From contig NC_088303.1 in NCBI RefSeq assembly GCF_032854445.1, forward strand, positions 25,709,265 through 25,773,264: a DNA stretch of 64,000 nucleotides. The letters are read 5' to 3'. The translations under genes were made by a program, and so were the position numbers. The notes under the pieces were generated by a model that was given only the letters and a program-made list of their open reading frames with translations, searched no databases and was not told where the DNA came from. The stretch is from Liolophura sinensis. Taxonomy: Eukaryota; Mollusca; Polyplacophora; Chitonida; Chitonidae. The first letter of the stretch is position 1; each line of letters opens with the position of its first letter. Shown here one piece after another: positions 24,397 through 35,308 of the stretch.

Positions 24397-24576
24397 TATC
24401 TTAATTTTTTGTGCATAGAGAAATAAAAAACAGTTTGTTTCGTGACAAACTTGACGGCTGTACTCAGGCTTCTTTACATGATGGCGGGACTCCCTGCTTG
24501 TTACCATGGAGACGGAATAGCTGATGCTACATAACCAGTAGGGGGTATTGATACGGCCTAAAACTTAGACATTACA
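24397..24576 (-). repeat. Gypsy 3' LTR
   Basis: About 180 bp, closely similar to 29406-29575 (shared GTTACCATGGAGACGGA and CAGTAGGGGGTATTGATACG). In minus orientation it begins TGTAATGTCTAAG; the inner TG end at 24397 is mutated to TA on the plus strand. Confidence 0.85.
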
Positions 24577-24968
24577 TCCCCTCATTTTTTTTGAATAACT
24601 GATTAATCCCAATTCCCTCGTTGAACTATTGTAAAATTTACGAAATCTTTTGGAACTTTGAAATTAAAAACCATGACCTTACAGTCCGGAATAGTGAATT
24701 CTCTGCCCATTAAAGAATTCAGTGCGTTGATAGCTCCCTTTAAAATAACTTAATACAATTAATTTAATTTCGCGAACAGTCAAAACAAACGCAATTGATC
24801 AAAACAGTTCACACTGAAACTGTCAGCATAAAACTCAATAATTAAAATATTTGAAAAGTTCAAATGAACTGATCCCACGCATTTAACTCGATGCAAATAA
24901 TTTTCACATGTCGATGTGGATCGTAAAAAAAAAATAAATTTTGCTAAGAAAGTTCACAATCCAACATA

Positions 24969-26200
24969 TCACACGTGGTCAGACAGATACACGGGCCGGA
25001 CGCGATTTCTCGATGGGAAGCGTCTAGGAATGTCCTGCTGGTTCGGTTCTGATGGAATGTTCAGATCATCGTTCCGATCGTTGACTTGCACTTCAGGTAG
25101 GTTGACTCTCGGGATTTTCTTCACATGAGAACAATTCCGTGCGTGCTGTGCACCGTTAGAACCTTGAACGATTACCATCGGTCCTTTTGTGGAGACCACT
25201 TTGAATGGGCGTTTGTCAAATTTAGTTGACAGTTTGTTTTCAAGTTTGGCTACTAGCAGGACGGTATCTCCTAGTTAAAGGTTGGAGACACGGGCACCAG
25301 ATTTCCGTCGGAACGAGCTTTCATTTTCAGCTTGGCTTGTGCATCACTTTGTTTTGCAGATTGATGTTTCTCGTTGCACGAAGAGCTTACAGGTTCTGGT
25401 AGTTTGGTCTTGATTGGCCGCGAAAAAGAGCAGCTCGGCCGGAGACACAGCTGTGGTTGAATGTGGTGTTGCTCGATAATTCAGCAGAAACTGGTTGAGA
25501 TCTCTCTTCCACTTCCCTTTTCAATGAAAGAGGGTCAAACAGCTTTTTTCTAAGGTCCGCATGAAGCGTTCTCACTCGCCGTTTGCTCTGGGCCAGTAAG
25601 GACTTTCTGTGTTTTTCTGTGTTTGAATCCTTGTATTTCCACAAATTTCGTGAACTCGTTATCAATGAATGGCGGCTTTAAGTAGTCAGTTTTAAGTACG
25701 TCAACACTGCCGTGTGTGGAGAAAGTTCTGTCAAATTTGGGAATCACATGGGCGGATGATGTCGATTTCACAACCTCAACTTCCGGGTAACGGGAATAAT
25801 CATCGATGCCAACCAGGAGGTGGTCACCGTTTGGGAAAGGCCCACAAAAATCGGCACTAACATGACTTCAGAGCTTTTCAGGCATTTTTGTCATATTCAG
25901 TGGCTCTGGTTTTGGAGATTGTCCGTTTGCTTGACATGGAATACACTGACTAATTAAAGTCTCTGTGTCCTCGTCGATACCTGGGTACCACACTTTTTCG
26001 CACAGCAACCGCTTTGTTTTCACGATGCCATGATGTCCTTCATGGGCAAGTTTAAGAATGTGTGATCTGAGCGCTTGTAGAATGATGATACGCGATCCGC
26101 GAAGAAGAATGTCACCAGACGGTGTCACACTCAGTTCATTTCTGCTTTTGTAGAACTGCTGTAGGCCTGCTTGTCCAATTTTCCAGATGAAAGAGCTGCC
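24969..26200 (-). pseudogene. Gypsy integrase region
   Basis: The frame at 26128-25868 has the zinc-binding region (HILKLAHEGHHGIVKTKRLL, then CIPCQ: H...H...C..C). The catalytic core follows at about 25870-25400 but is broken into several frames. The C-terminal, basic segment is at 25199-24969. The integrase would insert the cDNA copy; here it cannot be made as one protein. Confidence 0.85.
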
Positions 26201-26375
26201 GCGAGCTTTGTCATAACCTCGTCCTGTTTAGTTGCATTTTGAATATCAGTCTAAGTAAGTGACTTCGGCACAGCACTCTGGCGATGAAATTGACATATTC
26301 ATCGGCCTTGTTTCTGTCGGAGAAAGAAACTGTCGGCTGTTGAGACAGGAAATCTGCAGGGTTGTTTGCCCCTGG

Positions 26376-27075
26376 TTAGTAAACAACTTTCATGTGGTAT
26401 GGTTGTAAACGAAGCTGCCAACTCTTGATGCGGGCTGGGCACTGGAAGCGCGGCTTGTTGAACATCAACGGCTTGTGGTCAGTTATCACAGTGAATGACG
26501 GTCCAAACACATGTAGATGAAATTTATCGCAGGCCCAAACTATGGCCAGAGCCTCTCGTTCCGTTTGGGAATATCGGCGCTCCACGTCCGAGAGCGACCG
26601 ACCTTCATAGCAGATGACGCGGTGTTGTCCGTTTCCGTCCATCTGCTGTAAGGATCGCAGCAACACCGACCGGGCTGGCGTCAACCTAGATTGTGCTGTT
26701 TGGATCAAAGTACGACACCACTGACGTATATGACAGTGAGGATTTTAGACGATCGAAGGCGTCTTGGCGTTTCTCAGTCCAGTCAAATTTCACATTCTGT
26801 CTTGTCAGCCCACCGTTATTGTCGCGTAGCCGTGAATGAAGCGCGACACGTAGTTTGTCATCCCTAGGAAGCTTCGCACAGCTGATTCATCCTTTGGAAT
26901 TGGAGCGTTTTTCACTGCGTCCACTTTTGCCGGATCTAGGGATATTCTTTGCTTGGAAAGTACAAATCTGAAGAACTCCAGACTGGGTTTGTTTAAAACA
27001 CATTTTTTGCAGCGACTTGTCATGTTCAGTTTGTTTTCGACCAAACACGATGATGTCGTCTGACAGGTCTGTCAC
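26376..27075 (-). pseudogene. Gypsy reverse transcriptase C-terminus and RNase H
   Basis: Segments include SDDIIVFG (degenerate YxDD box region) near 27060, SFLGMTNYVSRFIHGYA near 26850 (thumb), and the RNase H part ERRYSQTEREALAIVWACDK and TDHKPL near 26600-26460. Frameshifts separate them; the first-strand synthesis enzyme is not intact. Confidence 0.85.
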
Positions 27076-28165
27076 TCAGTGTTTATTGAATCACGTACTG
27101 CAAAATTTCTGACGCTGACGGCAAACCAGACATCAGGCACTTGTATCGCAGCAGGCCTTTGTGTGGCAAATGTTGTCAGGTGTAGTTCGATCTGATGATA
27201 CCCTTGTCGCATGTCGAGTTTGGAGAATACTGTCGCTCCGTTTAGATCATGTATGATTTCGTCCATGGTGGGCGTTGGATGACGTTCGCGAAGGACAGCA
27301 GTATTTGGGGGTCTCATATCCGCACCGACACGGACACTTGATTTGTCCTTCTTCGGGACCACCACTACTGGCGATACCCATGGTGTAGGACCATCAACCT
27401 TCCCTATGATGTCTGCTTTTTCTAGATTTTCAAGTTCTAATTCTACCTGCTTTCTCATGTGAAATGGTAGGCGTCGTGGTGGTTGAGTAATAGGTTTAAC
27501 TGACGGATCTACATGTATTTTGAATTGGTAGTCCTTTAATTTGCCTACACCATCAACTGTGTCTGAGAATTCATATAGGAGTTCGTCAGCTAATGACAGA
27601 GGTTGTCCTGATGCGTGATTATTTTTCTTCATTGTCGGGACTTTATCAACTAATGGCAGAGGTTGTTGTGATGGGGAACTATTTTTGTTCTCTGTGAAGA
27701 GTTTACCCTGCTCGTTTATCACCGAATAGAGATTGAGGCATAAATTGTCTGCCACTGTGAGGAGTTCAAGCTGTGTAAATGTCTCAAAAGCTAACAATGA
27801 ACCTGAATTTTGATCCACCACATAAAAAACAGCTGAGCACGTTTTCTCTGATGTTTCTATGTTTGCCTCAAAAGTACCCATAACAGGCCGAGAGGTTTTG
27901 GAACCATAGACAAATATTTTTGATTTTGGCTTGCCGGGTGAGATTTTTTGTGTTTCATTATTTCTGTGTGATGAATCAGTGTTACTCATTTCTGCGTGTA
28001 TTTGATTAACAGGATTTTTGGTTCGATTTTGCGAGCTACGACACACGCTACCAAAATGGTTGAGTTTACCACAATTCCCACATGTTTTAGCAGTTGCTGG
28101 ACAACTTGTATTTCTATGTGGCCAAACACCTCCACAATTTCTACAATCATTATTTCTGTGTTGGT
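27072..28165 (-). pseudogene. Gypsy nucleocapsid zinc knuckles, protease-like region and RT N-terminus
   Basis: Reading down from 28165: two knuckles (CRNCGGVWPHRNTSC and CGNCGKLNHFGSVC), then a protease-region sequence (YGSKTSRPVMGTFEANIE) without an evident DTG in view, then RT motifs PWVSPVVVVPKKD and FSKLDMRQGYHQIEL. The 324-residue frame ends about 27072 through a frameshift within the palm. Confidence 0.85.
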
Positions 28166-28239
28166 TGTTTTGGGGTTTTTGAAAAGGTGTATGCTTTTTG
28201 CCGTAGTGTCTCAGTTTCCCTGCGGGGGTGGGGGTGGGG

Positions 28240-28505
28240 GGGCTCCGTGGCTCAGTTGGTTAGCGGGCTAGCGCAGCGTAATGACCCAGGAGCCTCTCAT
28301 CAATGCGGTCGCTGTGAGTTCAAGTCCAGCTCATGCTGGCTTCCTTTCCGGCCGTACGTGGGAAGGTCTGACAGCAACCTGCGGATGGTCATGGATTTCC
28401 CCCGGGCTGTGCCCGGTTTCCTCCCACCATAATGCTGGCCGCCGTCGTATAAGTGAAATATTCTTGAGTACGGCGTAAAACACCAATCAAATGAAATAAA
28501 TAAAT
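28240..28505 (+). mobile_element. full-length SINE inside Gypsy gag (first)
   Basis: Runs head to tail on the plus strand: A box TGGCTCAGTTGGTTAGCGG, B box GAGTTCAAGTCCAGC, core TATAAGTGAAATATTCTTG, then an AAATAAATAAATC tail. Preceded by a G-rich run. Short open frames here are shadows of the SINE. Confidence 0.85.
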
Positions 28506-28540
28506 CATTTTGCCTTGGGGCGGGGGGGGGGGGGGGGGAA

Positions 28541-28804
28541 GGGGTCTGTGGCTCACTTGGGTAGCGCGCTAGCGCAGTGTAATGACTCAGGAGCCTCTTA
28601 TCAATGCGGTCTCTGTGAGTTCAAGTCCAACTCATACTGGCTTCCTTTCCGACCGTACGTGGGAAGGTCTTCAGCAACCTGCGGATGGTCGTGGATTTCC
28701 CCCGGGCGCTGCCCTGTTTCCTTCCACCAAAATGCTGGCAGCCGTCGTATAAGTGAAATATTCTTGAGTACGATGTAAAACACCAATCAAATAAATAAAT
28801 AAAT
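28541..28804 (+). mobile_element. full-length SINE inside Gypsy gag (second, tandem)
   Basis: Same orientation and boundaries as the copy just upstream, separated by TTTTGCCTTGGGGC and a G homopolymer (about 28520-28538). The 3' flank, TTTGCCTGGCTTG, resembles the sequence between the two copies, which suggests one SINE insertion followed by tandem duplication, or two insertions at one target. Confidence 0.85.
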
Positions 28805-28859
28805 CAATTTGCCTGGCTTGTTTGAGAGATTGTTTACAGTGACTGGGGCTGGCTCTCAC

Positions 28860-29388
28860 TTTACTTCCATTTTCTGACTTTGGAGTTCAGATGTTTCTGT
28901 GGCTCGGGCAATGTCAAGAATTTTATCTAATGTCATATCAGATTCTCGCAACAGTCTGCGTTGGATCTGCACTTGTCCATCACTTGATCTGCGATGGCGT
29001 CGTCCGGGTCCGGGAATTCACAAGTTATTGCAATGGACCGGAGTCGCGTGACGAACTGTGCTATCGTTTCACCTGCCTGTTGATTTGCGTCCTTGAACCT
29101 GTACCGTTCGTAGCGCACATTTTTCTTCGATAAGAAATATTCATCAAGCTTTTCTGAAGCGGTTGCAAAGTCATCACCAGTGTATTTGAGTCCTCAGAAA
29201 ACGTCTTGAACAGACTTACCTGCCAGATGTAACAACAGCGCGCGTTTCTGTTTGTCTTTGTTGATACCAGCTGTACTTACGTACAGGTCAAATCTCTCAC
29301 GCCATTTTTTTCATCGTATGGGGAGCGACGACTGATCAGTGTCCGCTTGGAAGGGAGGAATTGCCGGTATGTTCAGCGCTTGAGCCAT
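28860..29388 (-). pseudogene. Gypsy gag (capsid region)
   Basis: Starts at ATG 29388 with MAQALNIPAIPPFQADTD, just downstream of the 5' LTR, and continues through a WRERFDLYV-type capsid motif and GETIAQFVTRLRSIAITCEF. At least two stops or frameshifts break it (near 29310 and 29195). It forms the particle core in intact relatives. Confidence 0.8.
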
Positions 29389-29405
29389 GTCGTCGCCAGA
29401 TATAA

Positions 29406-29575
29406 TGTCTTAATTATTTGTGCATAGACAAATAAAAACAGTTTGCTTGGTGACACAGTTGACGGCTGTATTCTTTACATGATTGCGGAATCTCTGCTTG
29501 TTACCATGGAGACGGACTGGCTCATGTTACATAACCAGTAGGGGGTATTGATACGGCCAAACCTTAGACATAACA
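29406..29575 (-). repeat. Gypsy 5' LTR
   Basis: About 170 bp; bounded TG...CA on the plus strand (TGTCTTAATTATTTG to TTAGACATAACA). The primer-binding region would begin at 29405 (minus TTATATCTGGCGACGACATG). Confidence 0.85.
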
Positions 29576-30320
29576 GAATTCATACCAAAACGATGTCATT
29601 TTGTCATTGTTATCCTGTGTAACACTGTACATTTGGTGTGTTCAGCTTAAGATATAATATTTATTTACTATTCTTTCTCCCGGTCCCACTTCACAATCAA
29701 TCTATTCCTCGAGGGATTCTGTAGTCATACCTATATTCCATGACGACCGGTATATGTCATTGTCGGCATTCCGAATAGCCTATGCCTATAGAGGTATATA
29801 ATCGCGTGCAAGTACATGTGGCATTTTATAATTACTGTCCGCAGGTGCTTTTGTGAAAACTCAGCCGTATTCCTCTCCTATAGCTTTCGACTGTAAAATG
29901 ACGAGAGCAGATACCGATGTTTTGGGTAGTTACAAAATCATTCCGTCTTGTGCAGTAAATCCACGCCTTCCTGAGGGTCAAATCTCCAGGATTCTTTGAC
30001 AACCTGTGTTAACAGCCATATGGAAAACAGCAAACCATTTCGTGGAGAAATGCGATATCTTGTGACTCAAGTCATGCAGCTTTTAAAACATTGGACTAAA
30101 TTGCGAAGCTCTGACAGCTCGTAATGGTTGGACTTGTATGGCTTCATTCGGCGGAGAGTACCGAGTGTTGGCGGGAAAAAAGAATATCAAGTGGTTTTAA
30201 CCGCCATATTATTCAAATTAAGATACCTTTTTCAATATCAATACAGTCAATTTAACAAATAAACAGGCTAGGTAATTCTGAATAAATAATAAATGTAGAC
30301 ACTAATCCTTTAAATAACAC
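29576..30320 (-). mobile_element. probable member of a TTAA-associated inverted-repeat family
   Basis: The right part (about 30080-30316) is, in reverse complement, similar to 62955-63170 in REV1 intron 7: shared blocks include an AACACTCGGTA (reverse) region, an AGCTCTGACAGCTC region and the end GACACTAATCCTTTAAA. The left end was not found; it may be cut off by the Gypsy element at 29575. Confidence 0.45.
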
Positions 30321-31265
30321 TAACGACCCATTATATGCATCAATGTGTGTTTGTGGTCATTTGGGGAAGTTTTAAGATGAAGTTGATGCACGTCGTAGAG
30401 CGCCATCAATGGGGAAACTCGTGCAGCTCTTTCCCCTCAAGACGATCCAGAGCTGTGTACTCATTTGTTCTTTCCTTTATTACGTTACAATTGTCGTGTA
30501 TGTGTGCTCATAACACATATAAGAAAACGATGTGTTCTTCTATTATTTGGGCCATCTAAAACAGTGGGCGATCCGGTGTCCTCCACCGACAAATGTGGTC
30601 GCCGTCAGATAAGTGAAAAATTGTTTAATACGGCGCTAAACACCAAAGCATCAATCATCCTATGAAAAGCGGGTGAGCTTAGGCAAGAAAAACATTAAGA
30701 AAGGCAGAAAGCGCGTGAGTTTTATTTATTTATTCACTCGTTTGAGATTTAAAACGAACGAATTTATCAATTATATGTGACGTCGAGCAGATTTTTGGAT
30801 GGTGTAAAACACCTCAAAGCAAAAAAAAAAAATCCTCACTGGCAAACGCAACCTATATACATGTATTACCAGTAGGAATCAGCGTGGTATAGGCGCGCAC
30901 ACGACCTAACTATTCTGTAAGGCCGCTGTGGTGAGGGGAATGTTTACACTAGAAGTTTCACTTTATTTATTCACTGCTTTGATCCCGAGGCCCTCATTGC
31001 CGCAGGTAAAAAACCAACTGTATCCAAACAGCAACGGAAGCGTCTTTGTCCCTCCTGGCGCTATAAAACATACACTAGTTGATCAGTAAAACATTGTAAG
31101 ATTTCATAAATACCACTTATAAATGCAACATAAAATAGATATATGTATATTCATGTATACGCTCGCACACTGTTAATTGAAACAAAGTTGAGAATAAAAA
31201 ACTTCTTTTTTAAGACTTTGCATGTTAAAAAACTGTTGTAATTAGTGTATACCTAAAAGTCCAAT
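30321..31265. other. non-coding; SINE fragment; 3' flank of fucosyltransferase
   Basis: A SINE tail fragment lies at about 30575-30662 (plus; GCCGTCAGATAAGTGAAAAA then GGCGCTAAACACCAAAGC). The 3' flank 31080-31260 is shared with the broken paralogue at 42.5-42.7 kb, and may contain the polyadenylation signal; TTTATT/AATAAA-like sites occur but none is decisive. Confidence 0.5.
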
Positions 31266-32603
31266 CTATATTTTGCATGTATCCTCATTGTACCAGCCTA
31301 TAAAATTACGGTACGTTTGGCTAGGTAATGACATGTCGTGTAACTTACGACAATATTCACACATATACCCATTGTTTGCCTTTTCCCAACTTTGCCGCCA
31401 TCTGTGATATTTTTCATACAGAGTTGGGTACTTGTCCAGAAGTAACAAATATTCCGCTAGTTCTTTGGGAGATCCAAATCCTGAGGTGTGGATATAGGAT
31501 CCGGGAGGAAGGAGATCCTCATAGTTCCCGGGATCCGCTCCTCCCATAACAACGGGAACAGCTTGCCATTCAAGCAAAGGCTGTGCCACTTTCTCGGTCA
31601 CGTAATCCCGGCAGTGGCTGTTCTCCATCGACAGGTAAAACTTGTGCCGGGCCAGTTTTTTCGTGCAATCCATTGACCCACGTGGACATCGTTGTTTGCC
31701 GCACCCTCCGTAGGTGTCTACGGGAATATAGTTGTTCAGTTCTCGAATGTATGAGAGTCTCTTGGTGTGCTTGGCCCAACAGTTACTGTTCATGTAAGCT
31801 ATCAGGGAACCGGATTTGGAAGATAGGATCTCCTCTACCAGTTGTTTATAAGCTATAGTAGTCATGTTTGTCTCTTTTCTCTGAACCCGGAAATAAGGCA
31901 CGTTTATGTCGGAATCTCTCCGGTAAGTTGCCGTCCAGTTGAAGATCCCATTAAAATTCCGTATATTTAACCCTGTGTGATAGGGAGATTCCATCACGAA
32001 GTAGACCCAGCGTTGGTGAGGTAACCTCTTACCAGGCAAGTCTCGAAGACTGTGCATATTTCTAGCATGCATTATCACAGAGTCACTATTTAGTAGCTCC
32101 CGTCTATCTGTCGTACTCACACAAGTAATATTGTCTCCACATTGTATGTTTGCCGGAACCCAATTGTTTTTATCAAAAAAGCCGGTCCATACTAAAATCT
32201 TTTTGGCTGATCGTGAAACATTCGGCGAAAGTTTTCTCACCGGCACACCATATTGTATATATTGCTTTGAAGATCCATACTGGTGTCCGCGAATGGCCGC
32301 CAATCGTTCTCGGTAACTCTTCTGTATTTGGAGATATCTTTGGTATACTTTCTCTGGAATGCGATCGGGCTGTTCTTTGAATGAATAGTCGGGTGTAGGA
32401 GAGACAGTTGTTGTTTTCATCGCAAATGACAAAAACCTTACGTCAGTGGCAAACTTTCTGGGCAAAGTCCGCATCATACTGGAGATGTTGACCGATAAAT
32501 CAGTGACTGTTAAGAAAACACAGGAGAGGACTATGAATGAGCATAATGTCACAAATAACCATTGTTTCCAGTTCTTAGAGCTTCCCAGCAAGGCGCCTGG
32601 CAT
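31266..32603 (-). CDS. alpha-(1,3)-fucosyltransferase, GT10 family, type II Golgi enzyme
   Basis: A complete single-exon frame of 445 residues. It should transfer fucose from GDP-fucose to N-glycans or other acceptors in the Golgi. A short cytoplasmic tail is followed by one membrane anchor (about residues 14-33, WLFVTLCSFIVLSCVFLTV), a stem, and the catalytic domain. GT10 motifs are intact: WVYFVMESPYHT, FNWTATYRRDSDINVPY, a SNCWAKH segment in place of the usual SNC..R, and the donor-binding KFYLSMENSHCRDYVTEK followed by VPVVMGG. Several NxS/T sites and paired C-terminal cysteines (MCEYC) fit a lumenal domain. Length is ordinary for invertebrate FucTs, which are often intronless and in clusters. 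A broken copy lies at 42.6-44.2 kb. Acceptor specificity (core or antenna) cannot be judged. The ATG at 32603 is the only in-frame Met before the anchor. Confidence 0.93.
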   Translation of the reverse strand: MPGALLGSSKNWKQWLFVTLCSFIVLSCVFLTVTDLSVNISSMMRTLPRKFATDVRFLSFAMKTTTVSPTPDYSFKEQPDRIPEKVYQRYLQIQKSYRERLAAIRGHQYGSSKQYIQYGVPVRKLSPNVSRSAKKILVWTGFFDKNNWVPANIQCGDNITCVSTTDRRELLNSDSVIMHARNMHSLRDLPGKRLPHQRWVYFVMESPYHTGLNIRNFNGIFNWTATYRRDSDINVPYFRVQRKETNMTTIAYKQLVEEILSSKSGSLIAYMNSNCWAKHTKRLSYIRELNNYIPVDTYGGCGKQRCPRGSMDCTKKLARHKFYLSMENSHCRDYVTEKVAQPLLEWQAVPVVMGGADPGNYEDLLPPGSYIHTSGFGSPKELAEYLLLLDKYPTLYEKYHRWRQSWEKANNGYMCEYCRKLHDMSLPSQTYRNFIGWYNEDTCKI

Positions 32604-32861
32604 TGTATAGAACTAGCTTCCGAAATGGTGCTTCAGTTAGACGAAATAGTTCAGTTTGATATATACAAACTGCTCTACCAGATTGGTCTTTGCTCCCTGG
32701 ACAAGTACACGACAATGCAAAATGGAGGATCCAGTTTTAGCTGTGGATTAGCACGCATATCCTTCCTGTCCAAGCTAAGGTTGACCCTCGAAAACAGCTT
32801 CAGGCGTGTGGAACGGCAGGAAACTGGAAAATATAACAGAAGCCCGCTGTTGTTATCACAG
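32604..32861. promoter_or_regulatory. 5' flank of the fucosyltransferase
   Basis: The first about 40 bases upstream of the ATG are shared with the broken paralogue (CATTGTAYAGAWCTAGYTTC), so 5' untranslated sequence is probably included. No TATA box or initiator is convincing. Confidence 0.4.
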
Positions 32862-33025
32862 TATACTTACACTATACCTACAGTTGTTGCACTGATTATA
32901 CATCTGAAGCCCGCAATTAACGAAAACCAGAGTGTCAGACTAATGTTGTGAGATATAAACGTATTACGTGTGCATTTGTATATCAAAAGTAACTTTGCCG
33001 TTGCTAGCATATTTTCATGGCTGTA

Positions 33026-33105
33026 TTTATTTATTTGATGGGTGTTTTACGCTGCACTCAAAAATATTTCACTTATACCACAGCGGCCAGCATTATGATG
33101 GGAGG
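33026..33105 (-). mobile_element. SINE 3' fragment (duplicate of 22246-22330)
   Basis: Same truncation point as in copy A (after CATTATGATGGGA), which dates this SINE before the segmental duplication. Confidence 0.75.
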
Positions 33106-33913
33106 ATTCATGGTTGTATACAGCTAACGCGTCAGACATATACGATATAATAGATGTATTCACAGGATGTGCTTTTTTTTCACCGCTACAAAAACCAATT
33201 TGGGTCCATGCCGCATGTTTAATATAGTTAAATAGTGCTCCAAATTCCCCCGAGATAATTTATACTAATCGCACAACTGAGGGATTATGTTCACAGTATT
33301 TTAAGTCATCACGTACACATAGAATATGATATGATTTGTTTTACCAGCTGAAGACAGTGCTGGCCGCACAGGAACAATGGGAGATTCCTGGTATGTAGAT
33401 TACGAGAGACCGATGTATAGGATGAGCCACTTTTTACAAATTGTAATCAGAAATACACAATATTCCAACTGATCAAATACAAATTATGCTGATTGAAGTG
33501 GCATTTATCTATGCATGTATACGACATTATATCTTAAAAACTTGAATGGTTTTGTATCAGATCAAAAATATTTTTAAAAAATGTTGGCTTTGTGGATCAA
33601 CTTACTCCGTGAATAGGGTGAGTTAATTGATCCATAGCGTGGGGTAAGTTCAGACGTCACATAAAAAAGCAAGTATCCTTTATCTATCAAAGTTTTATTC
33701 AGTATTGTTATATTTAGTAAACTGCAGGCATTTCTGCTTGGTTCTTTCAATGTCAGACTACACTGGAGTTTTCATTCTTGTCAAAATGACAGGTAAGCAA
33801 TAACTGAAAAGAAAATACCACGAAGAGCATTACAGAAATTCAAATTTCTCAGCACAACTTTTACAAGGATTGGTTTAATAAAAACTAAGTGAAATAGGTC
33901 GGCACATGTTTTT

Positions 33914-35308
33914 GACAATATATATGGTGCATTTGTTTTACGTTGCACATCCTCATGCTTTTTAAAGTAGGTGGCTCATCTTACAACTTGGCCCAACTTA
34001 CCCGGGTCTCCTCTATAGGGCCGCTGATTCGAAGATTATAACTGAAAGTGTAGGTGGACAGTTTGGCGATGCAACGGCGATGTCCATGCCTGTAAAATTT
34101 ACACGCCTGAAAAGATCATTAACGCCTACAAATCATTAAATCGTTAACTCTTCAGCACTAAATTCAGACTTGATATACTGTCACGATGAGGCCCCATGGA
34201 AATTAATGAAGCCTCCATCGAAGTAATCGGCATATATTTTTTAATTTTATTTATTCTACATCAATCACACCGGGCATAAAGTGCCAAATTGCAGGGTTAT
34301 GGGGTAAAGGTGCTGAATATGAATACATAAAGGTAAAAAATGGTTTTAAGCGGTCGAGCATGTGAGTTGAGTAAAACACTAAAATGTAAAGATGAAAACA
34401 TTATACGCCAGAAGCACAGTATTTATAAGGCGCACGCAAATGGTATATGTACTATATAAATGGGATATCATGCAATATAAAAGTTCTCGTGTGTCAGCAA
34501 CCTACGGATGGATGTAGGTTTTCCCCGTTCTCCGTGCGCTGTCCTCCCAACATAATGCTGACCGCCGTCGTTTTAGTGAAATATTCTCGACTACGGCGTA
34601 AGACACCAATTAAATAAATAAATAAATAAATAAACAAAAGGTCTGTACATTTCGACCAAATAATTGCTGAGAGGAAAACGTATCAACTTTAGCAAAACTT
34701 TAGAAGAACAAAAATGGACACTTGAGGTTTAAAAAGTTGTTTGAATCCAAGATTTCTGGGGAGGGGAGGGGACATAAAAGTCAACAGAATTTACCATTTG
34801 GGATGAGTTAAAACTAATGGTCAACAATATTCTAGTGTACTCCTGATATGTACAGGTCTTTTTATTACATGACCACTGCATGGAGAAAGAATGTGAGAAA
34901 CCTAATATTTTTGTATATTTATCTGTCTTAAATTATTTCGCTGGTAACATGACTTTAAATTCCGGATAACAACGCCAGGTGGAATTATTGATCAATACAC
35001 CATGCCAGAACGTGTAAATGTCGTATTTCCCAAGAGGGAATGAAAACACAATGGCTGCGGACACTACCCACAAAGATTATGGTTTTACGGGAAATGATTA
35101 TGAAAATAATAATGTCGTAAGAATTAATAAAAAAATCATCTTTGAGACATATTTTATATGACCTAATAATCTATTTTATGCATATTTTCCATCAGCGGTT
35201 CGTAAACACTGTTTTGTTGCATTCTCCAAGTTCCATGGTGGTTAGCTACACCAGCAAATAAGTTTTTACAGATAACTGTAATAAGATATTACAGATATGA
35301 CCGAGATG
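33914..35308. other. 1.4 kb present only in duplication copy B
   Basis: No coding frame is recognised. It holds a SINE 3' part on the plus strand (34495-34632: GTCAGCAACCTACGGATGG to the AAATAAATAAATAAAC tail). The stretch 34110-34235 resembles 44745-44865. Ends show no clear inverted repeats or target duplication, so insertion into B and deletion from A are both possible. Confidence 0.5.

Larger units (their letters stand above)
24397..29575 (-). mobile_element. decayed Gypsy-type LTR retrotransposon with two internal SINEs
   Basis: Short LTRs (24397-24576 and 29406-29575) enclose gag, protease-like, reverse transcriptase, RNase H and integrase segments in the standard Gypsy (Ty3) order on the minus strand. 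A polypurine tract (AAAAAAAATGAGGGGA in minus orientation) abuts the 3' LTR at 24577. Frames are interrupted several times and two SINEs split gag from the zinc knuckles, so the element is inactive. No envelope frame is present between integrase and LTR. Flanking 5 bp do not match, so no target duplication is visible. Confidence 0.9.

Noticed and set aside
28240-28330. tRNA genes at SINE heads (also at 6030-6110, 28541, 42400, 13600)
   Set aside because: A and B boxes are present, but there is no complete cloverleaf, and each is followed by the shared SINE body and tail.
28094-28859. Several 60-110 codon frames
   Set aside because: All lie within two SINEs and their G-rich flanks.
24397-29575. 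An endogenous retrovirus with envelope
   Set aside because: No envelope-like frame lies between integrase and the 3' LTR; it is an ordinary Gypsy element.
31328-31858. Plus-strand frames opposite the fucosyltransferase
   Set aside because: They are shadows of a well-supported minus-strand gene.
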